A DNA stretch of 64,000 nt, taken from Rhodococcus tibetensis (GTDB taxonomy: Bacteria; Actinomycetota; Actinomycetes; Mycobacteriales; Mycobacteriaceae). The position numbers were made by a program, and so were the translations under genes. The DNA is taken from NCBI RefSeq assembly GCF_024438035.1, contig NZ_JANFQF010000006.1:186001-250000 (forward strand), in the 5' to 3' direction. The notes under the pieces were generated by a model, which had not been told where the DNA came from, ran no database searches, and saw only the letters and a program-made list of their open reading frames with translations. This document shows, one piece after another, positions 1-8,727 of the stretch (positions within the stretch are counted from its first letter, which is position 1; each line of letters begins with the position of its first letter).

Positions 1-21
1 CGTCCGGACGAAAGGCTTGCT

Positions 22-1752
22 GTGACGAATGCCCTGCTGTTCGATCCGACCTCCTACGATCCCGAGCATTTCGATCCGGAGACGCGCAGACTGCTGCGGG
101 CGCTGATCGAGTGGTTCGAGTCGCGGGGCAAGAAGCGGCTGCTCGAGGACGATCTCGAGGCCGCGTGGCCCGACGACTTCCTGGAGTTCGTGAAACGGGA
201 GAAGCTGTTCGCGAAGTTCCTCACGCCTGCCGACCTGGCGGGCGGCGACCCGGACAAGCGCTGGGATGCCGCACGCAACGCCGCCCTCAGTGAAATCTTC
301 GGCTTCTACGGTCTGGCGTACTGGTACGCGTGGCAGGTGACCATTCTGGGTCTCGGCCCCATCTGGATGAGCGGGAACCGTGCCGCGAAGGAACGGGCCG
401 CGACGCTCCTCGACGACGGCGGGGTGCTCGCGTTCGGGCTGTCGGAGAAGGAACACGGCGCGGACGTCTACTCGACGGACATGCTGCTGACCCCTGCGGA
501 GAACGACCCGGGCCTCGCGTTCACCGCGAGCGGCGACAAGTACTACATCGGCAACGGCAACGTCGCGGGCATGGTGTCGGTGTTCGGCAGGCGTACCGAT
601 GTGGAGGGCAGCGACGGGTACGTCTTCTTTCTCGCGGACAGCCGCCACCCGGCATACCACCTGCAGGGCAATGTGGTGCACGGCCAGATGTACGTCAGCA
701 CGTTCCGGCTCGAGGACTACCCGGTGCGGGAAGAAGACATTCTCCACACCGGGGTCGCCGCGTTCGAGGCGGCGCTGAACACGGTCAACGTCGGCAAGTT
801 CAACCTGTGCACGGGCTCCATCGGGATCTCCGAGCATGCGTTCTACGAGTCGATCACCCACGCGCACAACAGGATTCTGTACGGCAACCCGGTCACCGAT
901 TTCGCGCACGTGCGCGGAAACTTCGTCGACGCCTACAGCCGGCTGATTGCGATGAAGCTGTTCAGCGCGCGCTCCGTCGACTATTTCCGCAGCGCGAGTC
1001 GTGGCGATCGCCGGTACCTGCTGTTCAACCCGATGACGAAGGCGAAGGTCACCTCCGAAGGGGAGAAGGTGATCGCGCTCCTGCACGACGTGATCGCGGC
1101 GAAGGGGTACGAGAAGAACACCTACTTCCGCGAGGCCGCCCAGTTGATCGGCACCCTCCCGAAGCTCGAGGGCACCGTGCACGTCAACGTGGGCCTCATT
1201 CTGAAGTTCATGCCGAACTACCTGCTCAACCCGGCGGAATACCCGGAGATCGGCACCCGGCTCGACGCCGCCGACGACACCTTCTTCTGGGCGCAGGGTC
1301 CGACCCGCGGTGCGGGCAAGATCCAGTTCCACGACTGGACGAAAACCTATGATGCGCACTCGGACGTCCCCAACGTGGCCCGGTTCTCCGAGCAGGCGAC
1401 CGCGTTGCGGGAACTGCTCACCACCGCCCCGCCCGACGCGGCCCAGCAGAAGGATCTCGACTTCCTGCTCGACCTCGGGCACCTGTTCTCGCTCGTGGTC
1501 TACGGGCACCTGATCCTCGAACAATCCGTGATCGCCGGCATCGATCGCGTTCTGATCGACCAGATCTTCGACTTCCAGATCCGCGACTTTTCCGGTTATG
1601 CCGTTGCGCTGTACGGCAAATCCTCCGCCACCGAGGCGCAGCAGAAGTGGGCGCTCGGCGCGATACGCCGCCCGGTGGTGGACGCGGAGCGATTCTCGCG
1701 AGTGTGGACCCAGGTGGAGAGCTACGACGGGGCTTACGAGATGCGCGCGTAG
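22..1752 (+). CDS. Acyl-CoA dehydrogenase family protein (long form)
   Basis: This 576-residue protein looks like a FadE-type flavoprotein that would oxidise an acyl-CoA thioester with electrons passed to ETF. The central part has the acyl-CoA dehydrogenase pattern, with FGLSEKEHGADV followed by a TASGDKYYIGNGNVAG segment resembling the flavin and substrate-binding middle domain, then a helical C-terminal half. It is longer than the usual 380-400 residue enzymes, matching the long subgroup of about 570-600 residues. The start is GTG with an AAAGG Shine-Dalgarno at 11-15. It stands alone here because the window begins just upstream. Substrate chain length cannot be read from the sequence. Confidence 0.85.
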   Translation: MTNALLFDPTSYDPEHFDPETRRLLRALIEWFESRGKKRLLEDDLEAAWPDDFLEFVKREKLFAKFLTPADLAGGDPDKRWDAARNAALSEIFGFYGLAYWYAWQVTILGLGPIWMSGNRAAKERAATLLDDGGVLAFGLSEKEHGADVYSTDMLLTPAENDPGLAFTASGDKYYIGNGNVAGMVSVFGRRTDVEGSDGYVFFLADSRHPAYHLQGNVVHGQMYVSTFRLEDYPVREEDILHTGVAAFEAALNTVNVGKFNLCTGSIGISEHAFYESITHAHNRILYGNPVTDFAHVRGNFVDAYSRLIAMKLFSARSVDYFRSASRGDRRYLLFNPMTKAKVTSEGEKVIALLHDVIAAKGYEKNTYFREAAQLIGTLPKLEGTVHVNVGLILKFMPNYLLNPAEYPEIGTRLDAADDTFFWAQGPTRGAGKIQFHDWTKTYDAHSDVPNVARFSEQATALRELLTTAPPDAAQQKDLDFLLDLGHLFSLVVYGHLILEQSVIAGIDRVLIDQIFDFQIRDFSGYAVALYGKSSATEAQQKWALGAIRRPVVDAERFSRVWTQVESYDGAYEMRA

Positions 1753-2021
1753 TGCAAGTTCCGGGGCTCCTTCTCCGGGGCGCGAGTGTCAGCGGTTGCG
1801 ACTTCGGGCGCGGAGAGGCCGGCACCGGGGAGTGGGGGAAGGTTCACCCCAGGGTGGCTGGCCTCGGAGGTGTGGGCACTGCATTCTGAAGTGGCGGCAC
1901 GGACTTCTCACCACGCACGGTGGATACGACAGGCGCGAATCAGACCCGACCGGTTGACCTTTCGCGGCGGACGTCTCCGAAATCCGCTCCCAGAAGGCGG
2001 CGGTTTTCGGGCGAATTCATG
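1753..2021. other. Intergenic region upstream of the Hsp20 gene
   Basis: This is the first part of a 370-base gap between the acyl-CoA dehydrogenase and the Hsp20 gene. A TTGACC hexamer at 1954-1959 could be a -35 element, but no convincing -10 follows at the normal distance. I see no RNA gene or conserved open frame. The only clear element in the whole gap is the CIRCE box that follows. Confidence 0.4.
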
Positions 2022-2048
2022 CTGGCACTCTCGGGCATCGAGTGCTAA
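2022..2048 (+). promoter_or_regulatory. CIRCE operator (HrcA box)
   Basis: The arms are CTGGCACTC (2022-2030) and GAGTGCTAA (2040-2048), separated by exactly 9 bases. The CIRCE consensus is TTAGCACTC-N9-GAGTGCTAA, so the right arm is perfect and the left arm differs at two of its first three bases. A further half-site-like TTAGTGCA lies at 2053-2060. It sits about 75 bases upstream of the Hsp20 start, which implies HrcA repression released by heat shock. Confidence 0.85.
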
Positions 2049-2122
2049 ATTTTTAGTGCACAGTGATGGTGGCTGCCCGTCGAGGTGGCGGGCGCAGTAG
2101 GAGACATGGGAGGTGTGTTGCT

Positions 2123-2584
2123 GTGCTTCGCTTCGACCCCTTCAGTGATCTCGAATCCATGACGAAGAGCATGCTCGGCTCTCCGGTCGGTTCCGCCCGG
2201 GTGCCGCGATTCATGCCCATGGATCTCTACAAGGTCGACGACCACTACGTTCTGCACGCCGACTTGCCCGGTATCGATCCGGGTTCGGTCGACGTCAGTG
2301 TCGACAACGGGACGCTCACGCTGACGGCTCATCGGAGCGCTCAGTCCGAGGAGAACGTGCAGTGGATCGCCTCGGAACGGTTCACCGGCACTTTCCGGAG
2401 GCAGCTCTCACTCGGCGAAGGTATCGACTCCGAGAGGATTTCGGCGTCGTACGAGAACGGGGTCCTGAGTGTGACCATCCCGGTCGCCGAACGGGCAAAG
2501 CCGCGCCGGATCGAAGTATCCAGCCTAGGCGCCGGTGAGCATCAGACGATCGAAGCTGGTCCTGCGGGTGGTGACTCGAGCTGA
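2123..2584 (+). CDS. Hsp20/alpha-crystallin small heat shock protein
   Basis: This 153-residue holdase chaperone should bind unfolding proteins in the cytoplasm without ATP. The alpha-crystallin domain runs from about residue 30 to 125, containing DLPGIDPGSVDVSV, a FRRQLSLGEGID strand pair and the hallmark NGVLSVTIP near its end. The N-terminal LRFDPFSDLESM is typical of actinobacterial Hsp20. I chose GTG 2123 because GGGAGG (2108-2113) precedes it at good spacing; an in-frame ATG at 2063 lies inside the regulatory region and would add 20 non-conserved residues. The CIRCE box upstream suggests HrcA control. A strong hairpin follows the stop. Confidence 0.92.
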   Translation: MLRFDPFSDLESMTKSMLGSPVGSARVPRFMPMDLYKVDDHYVLHADLPGIDPGSVDVSVDNGTLTLTAHRSAQSEENVQWIASERFTGTFRRQLSLGEGIDSERISASYENGVLSVTIPVAERAKPRRIEVSSLGAGEHQTIEAGPAGGDSS

Positions 2585-2609
2585 TCGAGCGGACGGAAGG
2601 ATCGTCCGC

Positions 2610-2634
2610 GGAGCCCCCTCGCCGAGGGGGCTCC
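2610..2634 (+). terminator. Rho-independent-like hairpin after hsp20
   Basis: A perfect 11-bp GC-rich stem, GGAGCCCCCTC / GAGGGGGCTCC, closes a 3-base GCC loop 25 bases after the Hsp20 stop. There is no U-tract, as is common for actinobacterial terminators. Confidence 0.7.
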
Positions 2635-2797
2635 GCCATGTCGTCGCCCCACCCAAGGGTGCACAGGACGACACCTTCGGGTGCAGGTGCCACCTCTGAG
2701 GGTGCTGGAGGGTTCGGTTGCCGGGAGGCAGGGTGAAAGGCAGGCAAGGAGCAGTAACACTCCACCCGTCCCGAGCGAAGATACCGAGGAGGCCATC

Positions 2798-3760
2798 ATG
2801 TCGAACACCCCGGTTGCATCCCAGCACGATGGTCGCCGGCTCACGGTCCGGACCGATGACGGGATTTCTCTCGCGGTGCGCGAGTTCGGGTCACCCGATG
2901 CGCCGACGACCGTGGTGTTCGTCCACGGGCATTGCCTCCGTACCGAGTCCTGGTGGGCGCTGCGCAAGCAGCTGGTCCGCTTCTGGCGCAATGAGGTGCG
3001 GATGGTTTTCTACGATCATCGCGGGCACGGCGAATCCGGCGAGGCGCCTGCGTCGACCTATACCATCGATCAACTCGGGCGTGACCTGGGTTCGGTGCTG
3101 AACGCCGTGGCACCGCGCGGTCCGATCGTGCTCGTCGGGCACTCGATGGGGGGAATGACCGCGCTGTCGTATGCGCGGCAGAATCCGCACACGATCGGTT
3201 CGCGCATCGTCGGGATGGCCCTCATCTCGACGGCCGCATACGATCTCGCCGAGGCCGGCCTCGCCCGCCATCTGCGCAGCCCGGCAGTGTCGTTGCTCTG
3301 CAGCGCTGTTCGACGGGCGCCGCGCGTCGTGCACGGGTCGAAGAAGCTCGGCCGGACAGTCGGTACGGCACTCGCGAGAGCGGCCGGGGCGCGCAACCGC
3401 CCCGTCGACCCACGGCTCGCCGCTCTCGTTGCCGCCATGGTCAACACGACCTCCGTGGTGACGATGTCCAGCTTCCTCGAGTCGCTTCTCGGCTTCGACG
3501 AGCGCGCCTCCCTCGCCGCCCTCGCGCAGATCCCATCGTTGGTTCTCTGCGGCTCGGTGGACATGCTCACGCCGTTCCAGCATTCCGCTGCCATGGCGTC
3601 GGTGCTGCCGGCATCGGAGTTGGTCAGTGTCGACGGGGCGGGACACTCGGTCATTCTCGAACGCGCAGCCGATGTGGCGGTCGCGATCATCGGATTGGTC
3701 GAGCGGATCGCGCACAGCACACCCGCTGCCTCCGGACGTGAACTGATGGCGGTCGGCTGA
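2798..3760 (+). CDS. Alpha/beta-fold hydrolase
   Basis: This 320-residue protein has the full alpha/beta hydrolase signature. An oxyanion-hole HGHC lies at 43-46, the nucleophile elbow GHSMGG at 114-119 puts the catalytic serine at 116, a CGSVDMLTP segment supplies the likely acid, and GAGHSVILE supplies the histidine. The family includes esterases, lipases and haloperoxidase-like enzymes; the substrate is not evident. ATG 2798 is chosen because of the GAGGAGGCC ribosome-binding site just upstream; a longer frame back to 2681 lacks conserved features. It converges with the FHA gene with no spacer between the two stop codons. No signal peptide is seen, so it is probably cytoplasmic. Confidence 0.85.
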   Translation: MSNTPVASQHDGRRLTVRTDDGISLAVREFGSPDAPTTVVFVHGHCLRTESWWALRKQLVRFWRNEVRMVFYDHRGHGESGEAPASTYTIDQLGRDLGSVLNAVAPRGPIVLVGHSMGGMTALSYARQNPHTIGSRIVGMALISTAAYDLAEAGLARHLRSPAVSLLCSAVRRAPRVVHGSKKLGRTVGTALARAAGARNRPVDPRLAALVAAMVNTTSVVTMSSFLESLLGFDERASLAALAQIPSLVLCGSVDMLTPFQHSAAMASVLPASELVSVDGAGHSVILERAADVAVAIIGLVERIAHSTPAASGRELMAVG

Positions 3761-4408
3761 TCAGAGATCGCGTTCGTTGATGATGCCGCTGCGCATCGCC
3801 CGCTCTGCCAGGCGAACGCGCTTCTGATTCTGGGGCAGATCACCGACCCCGAACTTGGCGAACAACGTTCTCAGGTGGGTCTTGATCGCGTCGACGCTGA
3901 GGAAGAGCTCCTGCGCAATTTGTTGATTCGATGCGGGATTCGCGAAGGCGGCGCCGTGCTTGTAAGGCCGGCACAGTGCCGTGAGCACTCCGCGCTGCGT
4001 CTCCGTCAGAGACCGGACGTCGGGCATATCGGTTCCCATCCGGGTCGCCTCGTCGGGACCGCCACCGAACTCCTGATAGCGGATCCGGGTGGCACCGATG
4101 CGGATGCTGTCGCCCTGGCGAAGTCGCCGCCGTCCGGCGAGGCGTTCGCCGTTGACGAAGGTGCCGTTGCGGGACAGCCCGTCGTCGAGGATGGTCCAGT
4201 GTGAACCCACGCACTCGACTACGGCATGGAGTCGCGACACCTCATCGTCTTCGGTGAGGGGCAAGTCGGATCCCGGCGATCGACCGATGGTGACACGCGG
4301 CGAAGCGGGGGAGAGGTCCACGGTGTGGTGGTGACCTTCCCGATCCGCGTAGCTCAGACGAGATTCAGTGTCTCGGTCCACGGCGACAACCCTTCGGCAC
4401 GTAACCAT
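3761..4408 (-). CDS. FHA domain protein with C-terminal helix-turn-helix
   Basis: This 215-residue protein joins an FHA domain (about residues 40-110, with GRSPGSDLPL, SRLHAVVE and SRNGTFVNGERL) to a C-terminal HTH (about 150-200, with NQQIAQELFLSVDAIKTHLR as the recognition region). FHA domains bind phosphothreonine peptides, so the protein could link a Ser/Thr kinase to transcription; that link is inference. The HTH resembles the LuxR/GerE type seen at the end of many FHA proteins in actinobacteria. No kinase gene lies nearby. Its stop abuts the stop of the hydrolase on the other strand. Confidence 0.82.
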   Translation of the reverse strand: MVTCRRVVAVDRDTESRLSYADREGHHHTVDLSPASPRVTIGRSPGSDLPLTEDDEVSRLHAVVECVGSHWTILDDGLSRNGTFVNGERLAGRRRLRQGDSIRIGATRIRYQEFGGGPDEATRMGTDMPDVRSLTETQRGVLTALCRPYKHGAAFANPASNQQIAQELFLSVDAIKTHLRTLFAKFGVGDLPQNQKRVRLAERAMRSGIINERDL

Positions 4409-4488
4409 CCTGCCCCGCCGCGGGTGTGCTGAGCAAGATCATGTGTGGCTGCAGCTGGTCAGCGTGTCGTGTCGGGAGCGCCGCCAGG

Positions 4489-5316
4489 TCAGAACAGCGG
4501 TCCGCCGCCGAACGCCTCACGGTGGGAGGGTGGGGTGCGGTCGTTCGTATCGGCAATTCCGTACTCCCGCGCGAGTTCCGCCGTGACGAAGGTGTGACCG
4601 CTGCGTTCGGGAAGGGCCGGATCGTCGACGAGCCCGCAGATCACCCGGCCGACGAACTGGGGTGACTCGGCGTCCGCGACAGGAAATCCGGCGATGGAGT
4701 CGAGGCCACTGGCGACGATCATCTCCGTCCGGACGATTCCCGGCCACAGTGACACGGCCCGCACGTCGTGCGGCGCCAGCTCGACCGCCATGTCACTCGC
4801 CATCTTGTCCAGCCCCGCCTTCGACATACCGTAGAGGACGGAATGAAGATGACTCCTTGTGCCGAACGACGAGATATTCGCGATCAGGCCGCGGCGGCGG
4901 GGGACCATCAGCCGGGCAGCCTCCACGGAGGCGACGTAATGTGCGCGCAGACCGACGCCGATGAGGGAGTCCCAGTCGTCGAGCGGTCGTTCCCAGAAGG
5001 GCGCGTCGAATCCACCGAACCCGGGGGGACTCGCCCACACGTTGTTGACCAACAGGTCGAGTCGGCCGCCCTGCTCGTCGGCGATGCGCCGGAACACGGT
5101 CTGCACGTCGTCGTCGTTTCGGTGATCGCACTCGACCGCTACTCCGGTGCCCCCGTGCTCGGTGACCTTCGTCGCAGCGGCAACGAGGGGACTGCCGTCC
5201 GGTAGCGGGCCCCGCCCGGTCAGGTACACCGTCCATCCCGCCGCGCCCAGAGCCGTGGCCACCCCTTTGCCGACGCCCCGGCTCGCCCCGGTGACCAACG
5301 CAACGCGCGCCGTCAC
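4489..5316 (-). CDS. SDR family oxidoreductase (DHRS1-like)
   Basis: This 275-residue short-chain dehydrogenase starts with the nucleotide-binding TGASRGVGKG (about residues 9-18), has the NNVWASPPG turn, and the catalytic ISSFG...YGMSKAGLDK pair with the YxxxK signature. The NNVWA form and the CDHRNDDDV segment resemble the DHRS1-like branch. GTG 5316 is chosen because it overlaps the TGA of the upstream SnoaL-like gene in a GTGA; longer upstream frames lie over that gene. The overlap indicates translational coupling, and the two proteins probably act on one substrate, which is unknown. Confidence 0.87.
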   Translation of the reverse strand: MTARVALVTGASRGVGKGVATALGAAGWTVYLTGRGPLPDGSPLVAAATKVTEHGGTGVAVECDHRNDDDVQTVFRRIADEQGGRLDLLVNNVWASPPGFGGFDAPFWERPLDDWDSLIGVGLRAHYVASVEAARLMVPRRRGLIANISSFGTRSHLHSVLYGMSKAGLDKMASDMAVELAPHDVRAVSLWPGIVRTEMIVASGLDSIAGFPVADAESPQFVGRVICGLVDDPALPERSGHTFVTAELAREYGIADTNDRTPPSHREAFGGGPLF

Positions 5317-5798
5317 TGCATCACCACCGTGTCCGAAGCCAAAGGACGGGTAATCGACCACCGAACGGTGTAATGGCACCGCGACATCCGCCACCCGCCG
5401 TCCTCGAATCGATATGCGTCGTCGTATTCGCCCGAGGACACCGTCTCCGTGCCGTTCAGCAGGTTCACCTGACGGAACGCCAGTGTCCACACGCCCGTCG
5501 CCTCGCTCTCGCTGTGCAACTCGATGTGCGGATGGAACCCGTGATGCATGTCGTAAATGACCGGCCGGCCGTTCACCTCACGGAGGGCGATGTCCGTGAA
5601 CACCTCGGTGATGCGGTCTGCGTCGTCGAACCGGCCGAGGACGCCGAAATCGATCGACGCGCCCCACGAGACGAAGCAGGCCCGGAACGCGCCCGGATCC
5701 TTACCGTCACACGCGCGCCAGTACCGGTACTTCAGTGCCTTGATGGCCTCGACTCTCTCGAGGTCCCCCAGCCGCTGTTCCACCGAACGCTCGTCCAC
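5313..5798 (-). CDS. SnoaL-like / nuclear transport factor 2 family protein
   Basis: This 161-residue protein has the SnoaL_4/NTF2 pattern: a starting helix (LERVEAIKALKYRYWRACDG), a central FTDIALREV and histidine-rich MHHGFHPHIEL strand, and a C-terminal EYDDAYRFEDGGWRM sheet. Such cone-shaped folds serve as dehydratases, isomerases or hydroxylase subunits, often in aromatic or steroid breakdown. GTG 5798 is taken as the start because of a GGAGGA sequence a few bases upstream. It is the first gene of a two-gene unit with the SDR. The reaction cannot be told from the sequence. Confidence 0.78.
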   Translation of the reverse strand: MDERSVEQRLGDLERVEAIKALKYRYWRACDGKDPGAFRACFVSWGASIDFGVLGRFDDADRITEVFTDIALREVNGRPVIYDMHHGFHPHIELHSESEATGVWTLAFRQVNLLNGTETVSSGEYDDAYRFEDGGWRMSRCHYTVRWSITRPLASDTVVMQ

Positions 5799-5897
5799 GC
5801 CGTCGTCCTCCCGTTCCGCCAGCCGTCCGGCTGAGACGCTAGGCCGGTAGCGAGTCGTGTGGGTCCACAATCCCAGTGGGCGGGAACTCACGTGCGG

Positions 5898-6341
5898 CTA
5901 CGGCTGGCCGGGGAAGACCGCCGTCGTGGGATTCGTCCCGAGGGCGAGACGCCAGCCGGCCTCTCGGATCGCCGACTCCGTCAGGCCGGCGACACCCAGC
6001 GACCGCGTGTCCCCCGTCTCACCCTGCTCGACCACGGCCCGCCAGGCGATGGCCGTATCGGCCTCTACTCGAGCGGCGAGCTGGGCCGCCGAGACCGGGT
6101 CCGTGACCGGGAACGGCAGGGTGTACCCGGCCTCGGCGGCCGGGGCCGCCATCCCTGCGGCCGTCAATGCGTCGATCAGCGCGTCGCGACGTGCCCGGTG
6201 ACCCGCGGCGCCGGCAGCTACCTGATCCGCCCGAACCGGGTTGGAGAATGCGGCGACCACTCCGTAGGCGAACACCGCGGCATGCTCGGCGACCAGCGCG
6301 TCGGAGAGGCTTTGTCCCTCGGCCTCGGTAGGAACCGTCAC
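5898..6341 (-). CDS. DUF4439 ferritin-like protein
   Basis: This 147-residue protein is all-helical with ferritin-like repeats (LSDALVAEHAAVFAYG, then ARRDALIDAL, then ADTAIAWRAVVEQ) and matches the DUF4439 family, which is found next to rimP in mycobacteria as well. It overlaps the upstream lipoprotein gene by 4 bases, so the two are translated together. The ExxH-type metal ligands of true ferritins are only partly present (EHAAVFAYG and EADTAIAWR), so iron binding is uncertain. It has no signal peptide of its own. Function is undescribed as far as I know. Confidence 0.78.
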   Translation of the reverse strand: MTVPTEAEGQSLSDALVAEHAAVFAYGVVAAFSNPVRADQVAAGAAGHRARRDALIDALTAAGMAAPAAEAGYTLPFPVTDPVSAAQLAARVEADTAIAWRAVVEQGETGDTRSLGVAGLTESAIREAGWRLALGTNPTTAVFPGQP

Positions 6342-6871
6342 GGCAGCACCACCGCCAGATAGGTGGCGCAGGCGGCACTGATCGACGCCGAGAGTCCGGC
6401 GCGATACGCACTCAGGTTCCTAGCCGAATCAGCTGCGCTGCGCTGAGACTCGGCGAGTTCGGCGCGCAGCTGATCAATGCTCGGTGGGGGTGTCGGTGCC
6501 GCGGGGGCCGGAGACGCGGATGGTGACGTGGTCGGCGTCGTCCCGTCCGGGTAAGTACCTGCGGCCCTCGCGATTTCGGCATCCAAGGCGTCGGCGTGCG
6601 CAGTGCGCTGGGAACGGACGAGGTCGAGCGCTGCGCCGCGCTCGGGGAGCAGCGCGATCGCCGCCGCCGCGCTGGCGGCGTCCCGCCGGGCCAGCCGCGC
6701 CTGGGCGACGAGGGAATCGACCTCGGCCTGGGTATTCGTGTCCTCGGCGCATCCCGCCAAGAGGGCGACGCCGGTGGCACCGATGGCGGAGACTGCTGCG
6801 AACCGGAGAGCGGCGCGCCGGGACACGACCGGGCCGAACGTCGGCGGTCGGGAGGCGGTGGGCGTGAGCAC
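6338..6871 (-). CDS. Tat-exported lipoprotein of unknown function
   Basis: The 177-residue product begins with a twin-arginine signal ([13 protein letters not shown], from about residue 17) ending in a lipobox LLAGC, so it should be moved folded by Tat and anchored by lipid at the outer face of the membrane. The mature part is helical and alanine-rich, with a Pro/Thr linker before a final ferritin-like helical region. It starts with GTG and is divergent from rimP. The tight pairing with the DUF4439 gene suggests that both act together at the envelope. No catalytic motif is visible. Confidence 0.78.
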   Translation of the reverse strand: MLTPTASRPPTFGPVVSRRAALRFAAVSAIGATGVALLAGCAEDTNTQAEVDSLVAQARLARRDAASAAAAIALLPERGAALDLVRSQRTAHADALDAEIARAAGTYPDGTTPTTSPSASPAPAAPTPPPSIDQLRAELAESQRSAADSARNLSAYRAGLSASISAACATYLAVVLP

Positions 6872-6948
6872 CGGTCCATGGTGCCAGGTCGGGCGGCGAA
6901 GCCGGGAATCGGCGAGCGGGGCTGGTCACGGAAGCCTCCGATCGGCGC

Positions 6949-6993
6949 TACTCTTAGATGCCCGAACCCCGTCACGACGGGTAGCGGTGCTAC
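6949..6993 (+). promoter_or_regulatory. Candidate rimP-nusA promoter and leader hairpins
   Basis: A -10-like TACTCT (6949-6954) is followed by two small adjacent hairpins, CCCGT-CACG-ACGGG (6968-6981) and GTAGC-GGT-GCTAC (6981-6993, sharing one base), about 90 bases before the rimP start. The -35 is not recognisable. This would give rimP a leader of roughly 120 bases. Confidence 0.35.
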
Positions 6994-7082
6994 GTGCGCC
7001 CAGCACGAGTTGCGCCCGCCCGAAGACCTGCCCGACGAACGACCTGACCGACGAACGACAACTGAAACGAGGAGCTTTCCCG

Positions 7083-7655
7083 ATGCCGGTTCCATCCAAG
7101 GAGAGGGTGACGGAGCTCATCTCCGACCTGGTACACCGCCAGGGCTACGACTTGGAGGACGTTGCCGTCAACCTTGCGGGCAAGCACAGCGCGGTCCGGA
7201 TCATGGTGGACAGCGACGCCGGGCTCGAACTCGACGCCGTGGCGCGCCTGAGTCACACGATCTCGGAGGTCTTCGACGCGGTTCCCGATTTCGGTGAGAC
7301 TCCGTACACGCTCGAGGTCACCTCTCCCGGTATCGACCGTCCGCTCACGCACGAGCGGCACTGGCGCCGCGCTCGCGGCCGCAAGGCGCGCATCGACCTC
7401 GCGAACGAGACCGTCGTCGGTCGGATCGGTCGGTGGGACGGCGACGCAGTCGAGGTGGTGATCGGATCGCGCTCCGGGCCGGAGGTTCGGCGAGTGCCCG
7501 TATCGGACATCGTGAAAGCTGTTGTGCAGGTCGAGTTTTCGAAGCCCGACCCACGAGAGTTGGAGCTTGCAGGTGGAATACCCGAGGGTCGGGTGTCGCC
7601 GTCCGACTCCGATGTGTCGGAAGAGGAAGAAGTAGTAGAGGGGTTGGACAAGTGA
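7083..7655 (+). CDS. rimP: Ribosome maturation factor RimP
   Basis: RimP binds the 30S subunit and is needed for its late assembly. The 190-residue protein has the typical N-terminal alpha/beta domain ([19 protein letters not shown], then [14 protein letters not shown]) and the [16 protein letters not shown] signature leading to the SH3-like C-terminal domain. ATG 7083 has GAGGAG upstream; the longer frame to 6603 overlaps the divergent lipoprotein gene. The C-terminus has an acidic tail ([11 protein letters not shown]). It overlaps nusA by GTGA, and its place before nusA-infB is the standard bacterial arrangement. Confidence 0.95.
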   Translation: MPVPSKERVTELISDLVHRQGYDLEDVAVNLAGKHSAVRIMVDSDAGLELDAVARLSHTISEVFDAVPDFGETPYTLEVTSPGIDRPLTHERHWRRARGRKARIDLANETVVGRIGRWDGDAVEVVIGSRSGPEVRRVPVSDIVKAVVQVEFSKPDPRELELAGGIPEGRVSPSDSDVSEEEEVVEGLDK

Positions 7656-8683
7656 ATATCGACATTGCGGCGCTGCGCGCCATCGAGGCCGACAAGGGTG
7701 TCTCGATCGAAACCGTCATCTCGACGATCCAGACGGCGCTCCTGACGGCCTATCGGCACACCGAAGGCCACAAGAACCACGCGCGGATCGACGTCGACAC
7801 CAAGAGCGGCATCGTGCGTGTGATGGCGCACGACGTCGACGCGGACGGCAACATGGTCGGCGAGGAGTGGGACGACACCCCCGAGGGCTTCGGCCGGATC
7901 GCTGCGACCACCGCGCGTCAGGTCATCCTCCAGCGCCTGCGCGACGCCGAGCACGAGCGGAGCTTCGGGGAGTTCTCGACCCATGAGGGGGAGATCGTCG
8001 GCGGCGTCATCCAGCGCGACACGCGGGCGAACTCCCGCGGGATGGTCGTGGTCCGGATCGGCAGCGAGGCCAACGGCGCCGAGGGGCTGGTCCCGCCCGC
8101 CGAGCAGGTTCCCGGTGAGACCTACGAGCACGGCGAGCGGCTCAAGTGCTACGTCGTGGGCGTGGCGCGCGGACAGCGCGGTCCGCAGATCACGTTGTCG
8201 CGGACACACCCGAATCTCGTCCGGAAACTGTTCGCCCTCGAGGTTCCGGAGATCGCGGACGGCTCGGTGGAGATCATCGCCGTCGCGCGGGAGGCGGGTC
8301 ACCGATCGAAGATCGCCGTCGCGTCGCGCGTCTCGGGCCTCAACGCGAAAGGCGCGTGCATCGGTCCCATGGGCCAGCGCGTGCGGAACGTGATGAGTGA
8401 ACTCGCCGGCGAGAAGATCGACATCATCGACTTCGACGAGGATCCCGCCCGGTTCGTCGGCAACGCACTGTCGCCATCGAAGGTGGTCTCCGTCACAGTG
8501 GTGGACGCGGATGCGCGCGCGGCGCGTGTTGTCGTACCCGACTTCCAGTTGTCCCTCGCGATCGGGAAGGAAGGGCAGAACGCCCGTCTCGCTGCACGCC
8601 TGACCGGTTGGCGGATCGACATCCGCAGTGACGCGGCGCCCACCCCGGAGTCGGCCGACGGACCCGCTGCGACCACTCGTTGA
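7652..8683 (+). CDS. nusA: Transcription termination/antitermination protein NusA
   Basis: NusA binds RNA polymerase and modulates pausing, termination and antitermination. The 343-residue length is the short actinobacterial form: an N-terminal polymerase-binding domain, an S1 domain ([20 protein letters not shown]) and two KH domains ([10 protein letters not shown] and then [21 protein letters not shown]), without the C-terminal acidic repeats of E. coli NusA. The start is the GTG that overlaps the rimP stop as GTGA. The KH1 element [18 protein letters not shown] is intact. Confidence 0.96.
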   Translation: MNIDIAALRAIEADKGVSIETVISTIQTALLTAYRHTEGHKNHARIDVDTKSGIVRVMAHDVDADGNMVGEEWDDTPEGFGRIAATTARQVILQRLRDAEHERSFGEFSTHEGEIVGGVIQRDTRANSRGMVVVRIGSEANGAEGLVPPAEQVPGETYEHGERLKCYVVGVARGQRGPQITLSRTHPNLVRKLFALEVPEIADGSVEIIAVAREAGHRSKIAVASRVSGLNAKGACIGPMGQRVRNVMSELAGEKIDIIDFDEDPARFVGNALSPSKVVSVTVVDADARAARVVVPDFQLSLAIGKEGQNARLAARLTGWRIDIRSDAAPTPESADGPAATTR

Positions 8684-8727
8684 GCGTGGAATGCAGAGAT
8701 CGGGGCGAGTCGGCGGTAGAGTGGTCA

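Noticed and set aside
2063-2122. ATG 2063 as the start of the Hsp20 gene
   Set aside because: It would place the coding region within a few bases of the CIRCE element and add 20 Arg/Gly-rich residues not found in the family; GTG 2123 has a good ribosome site.
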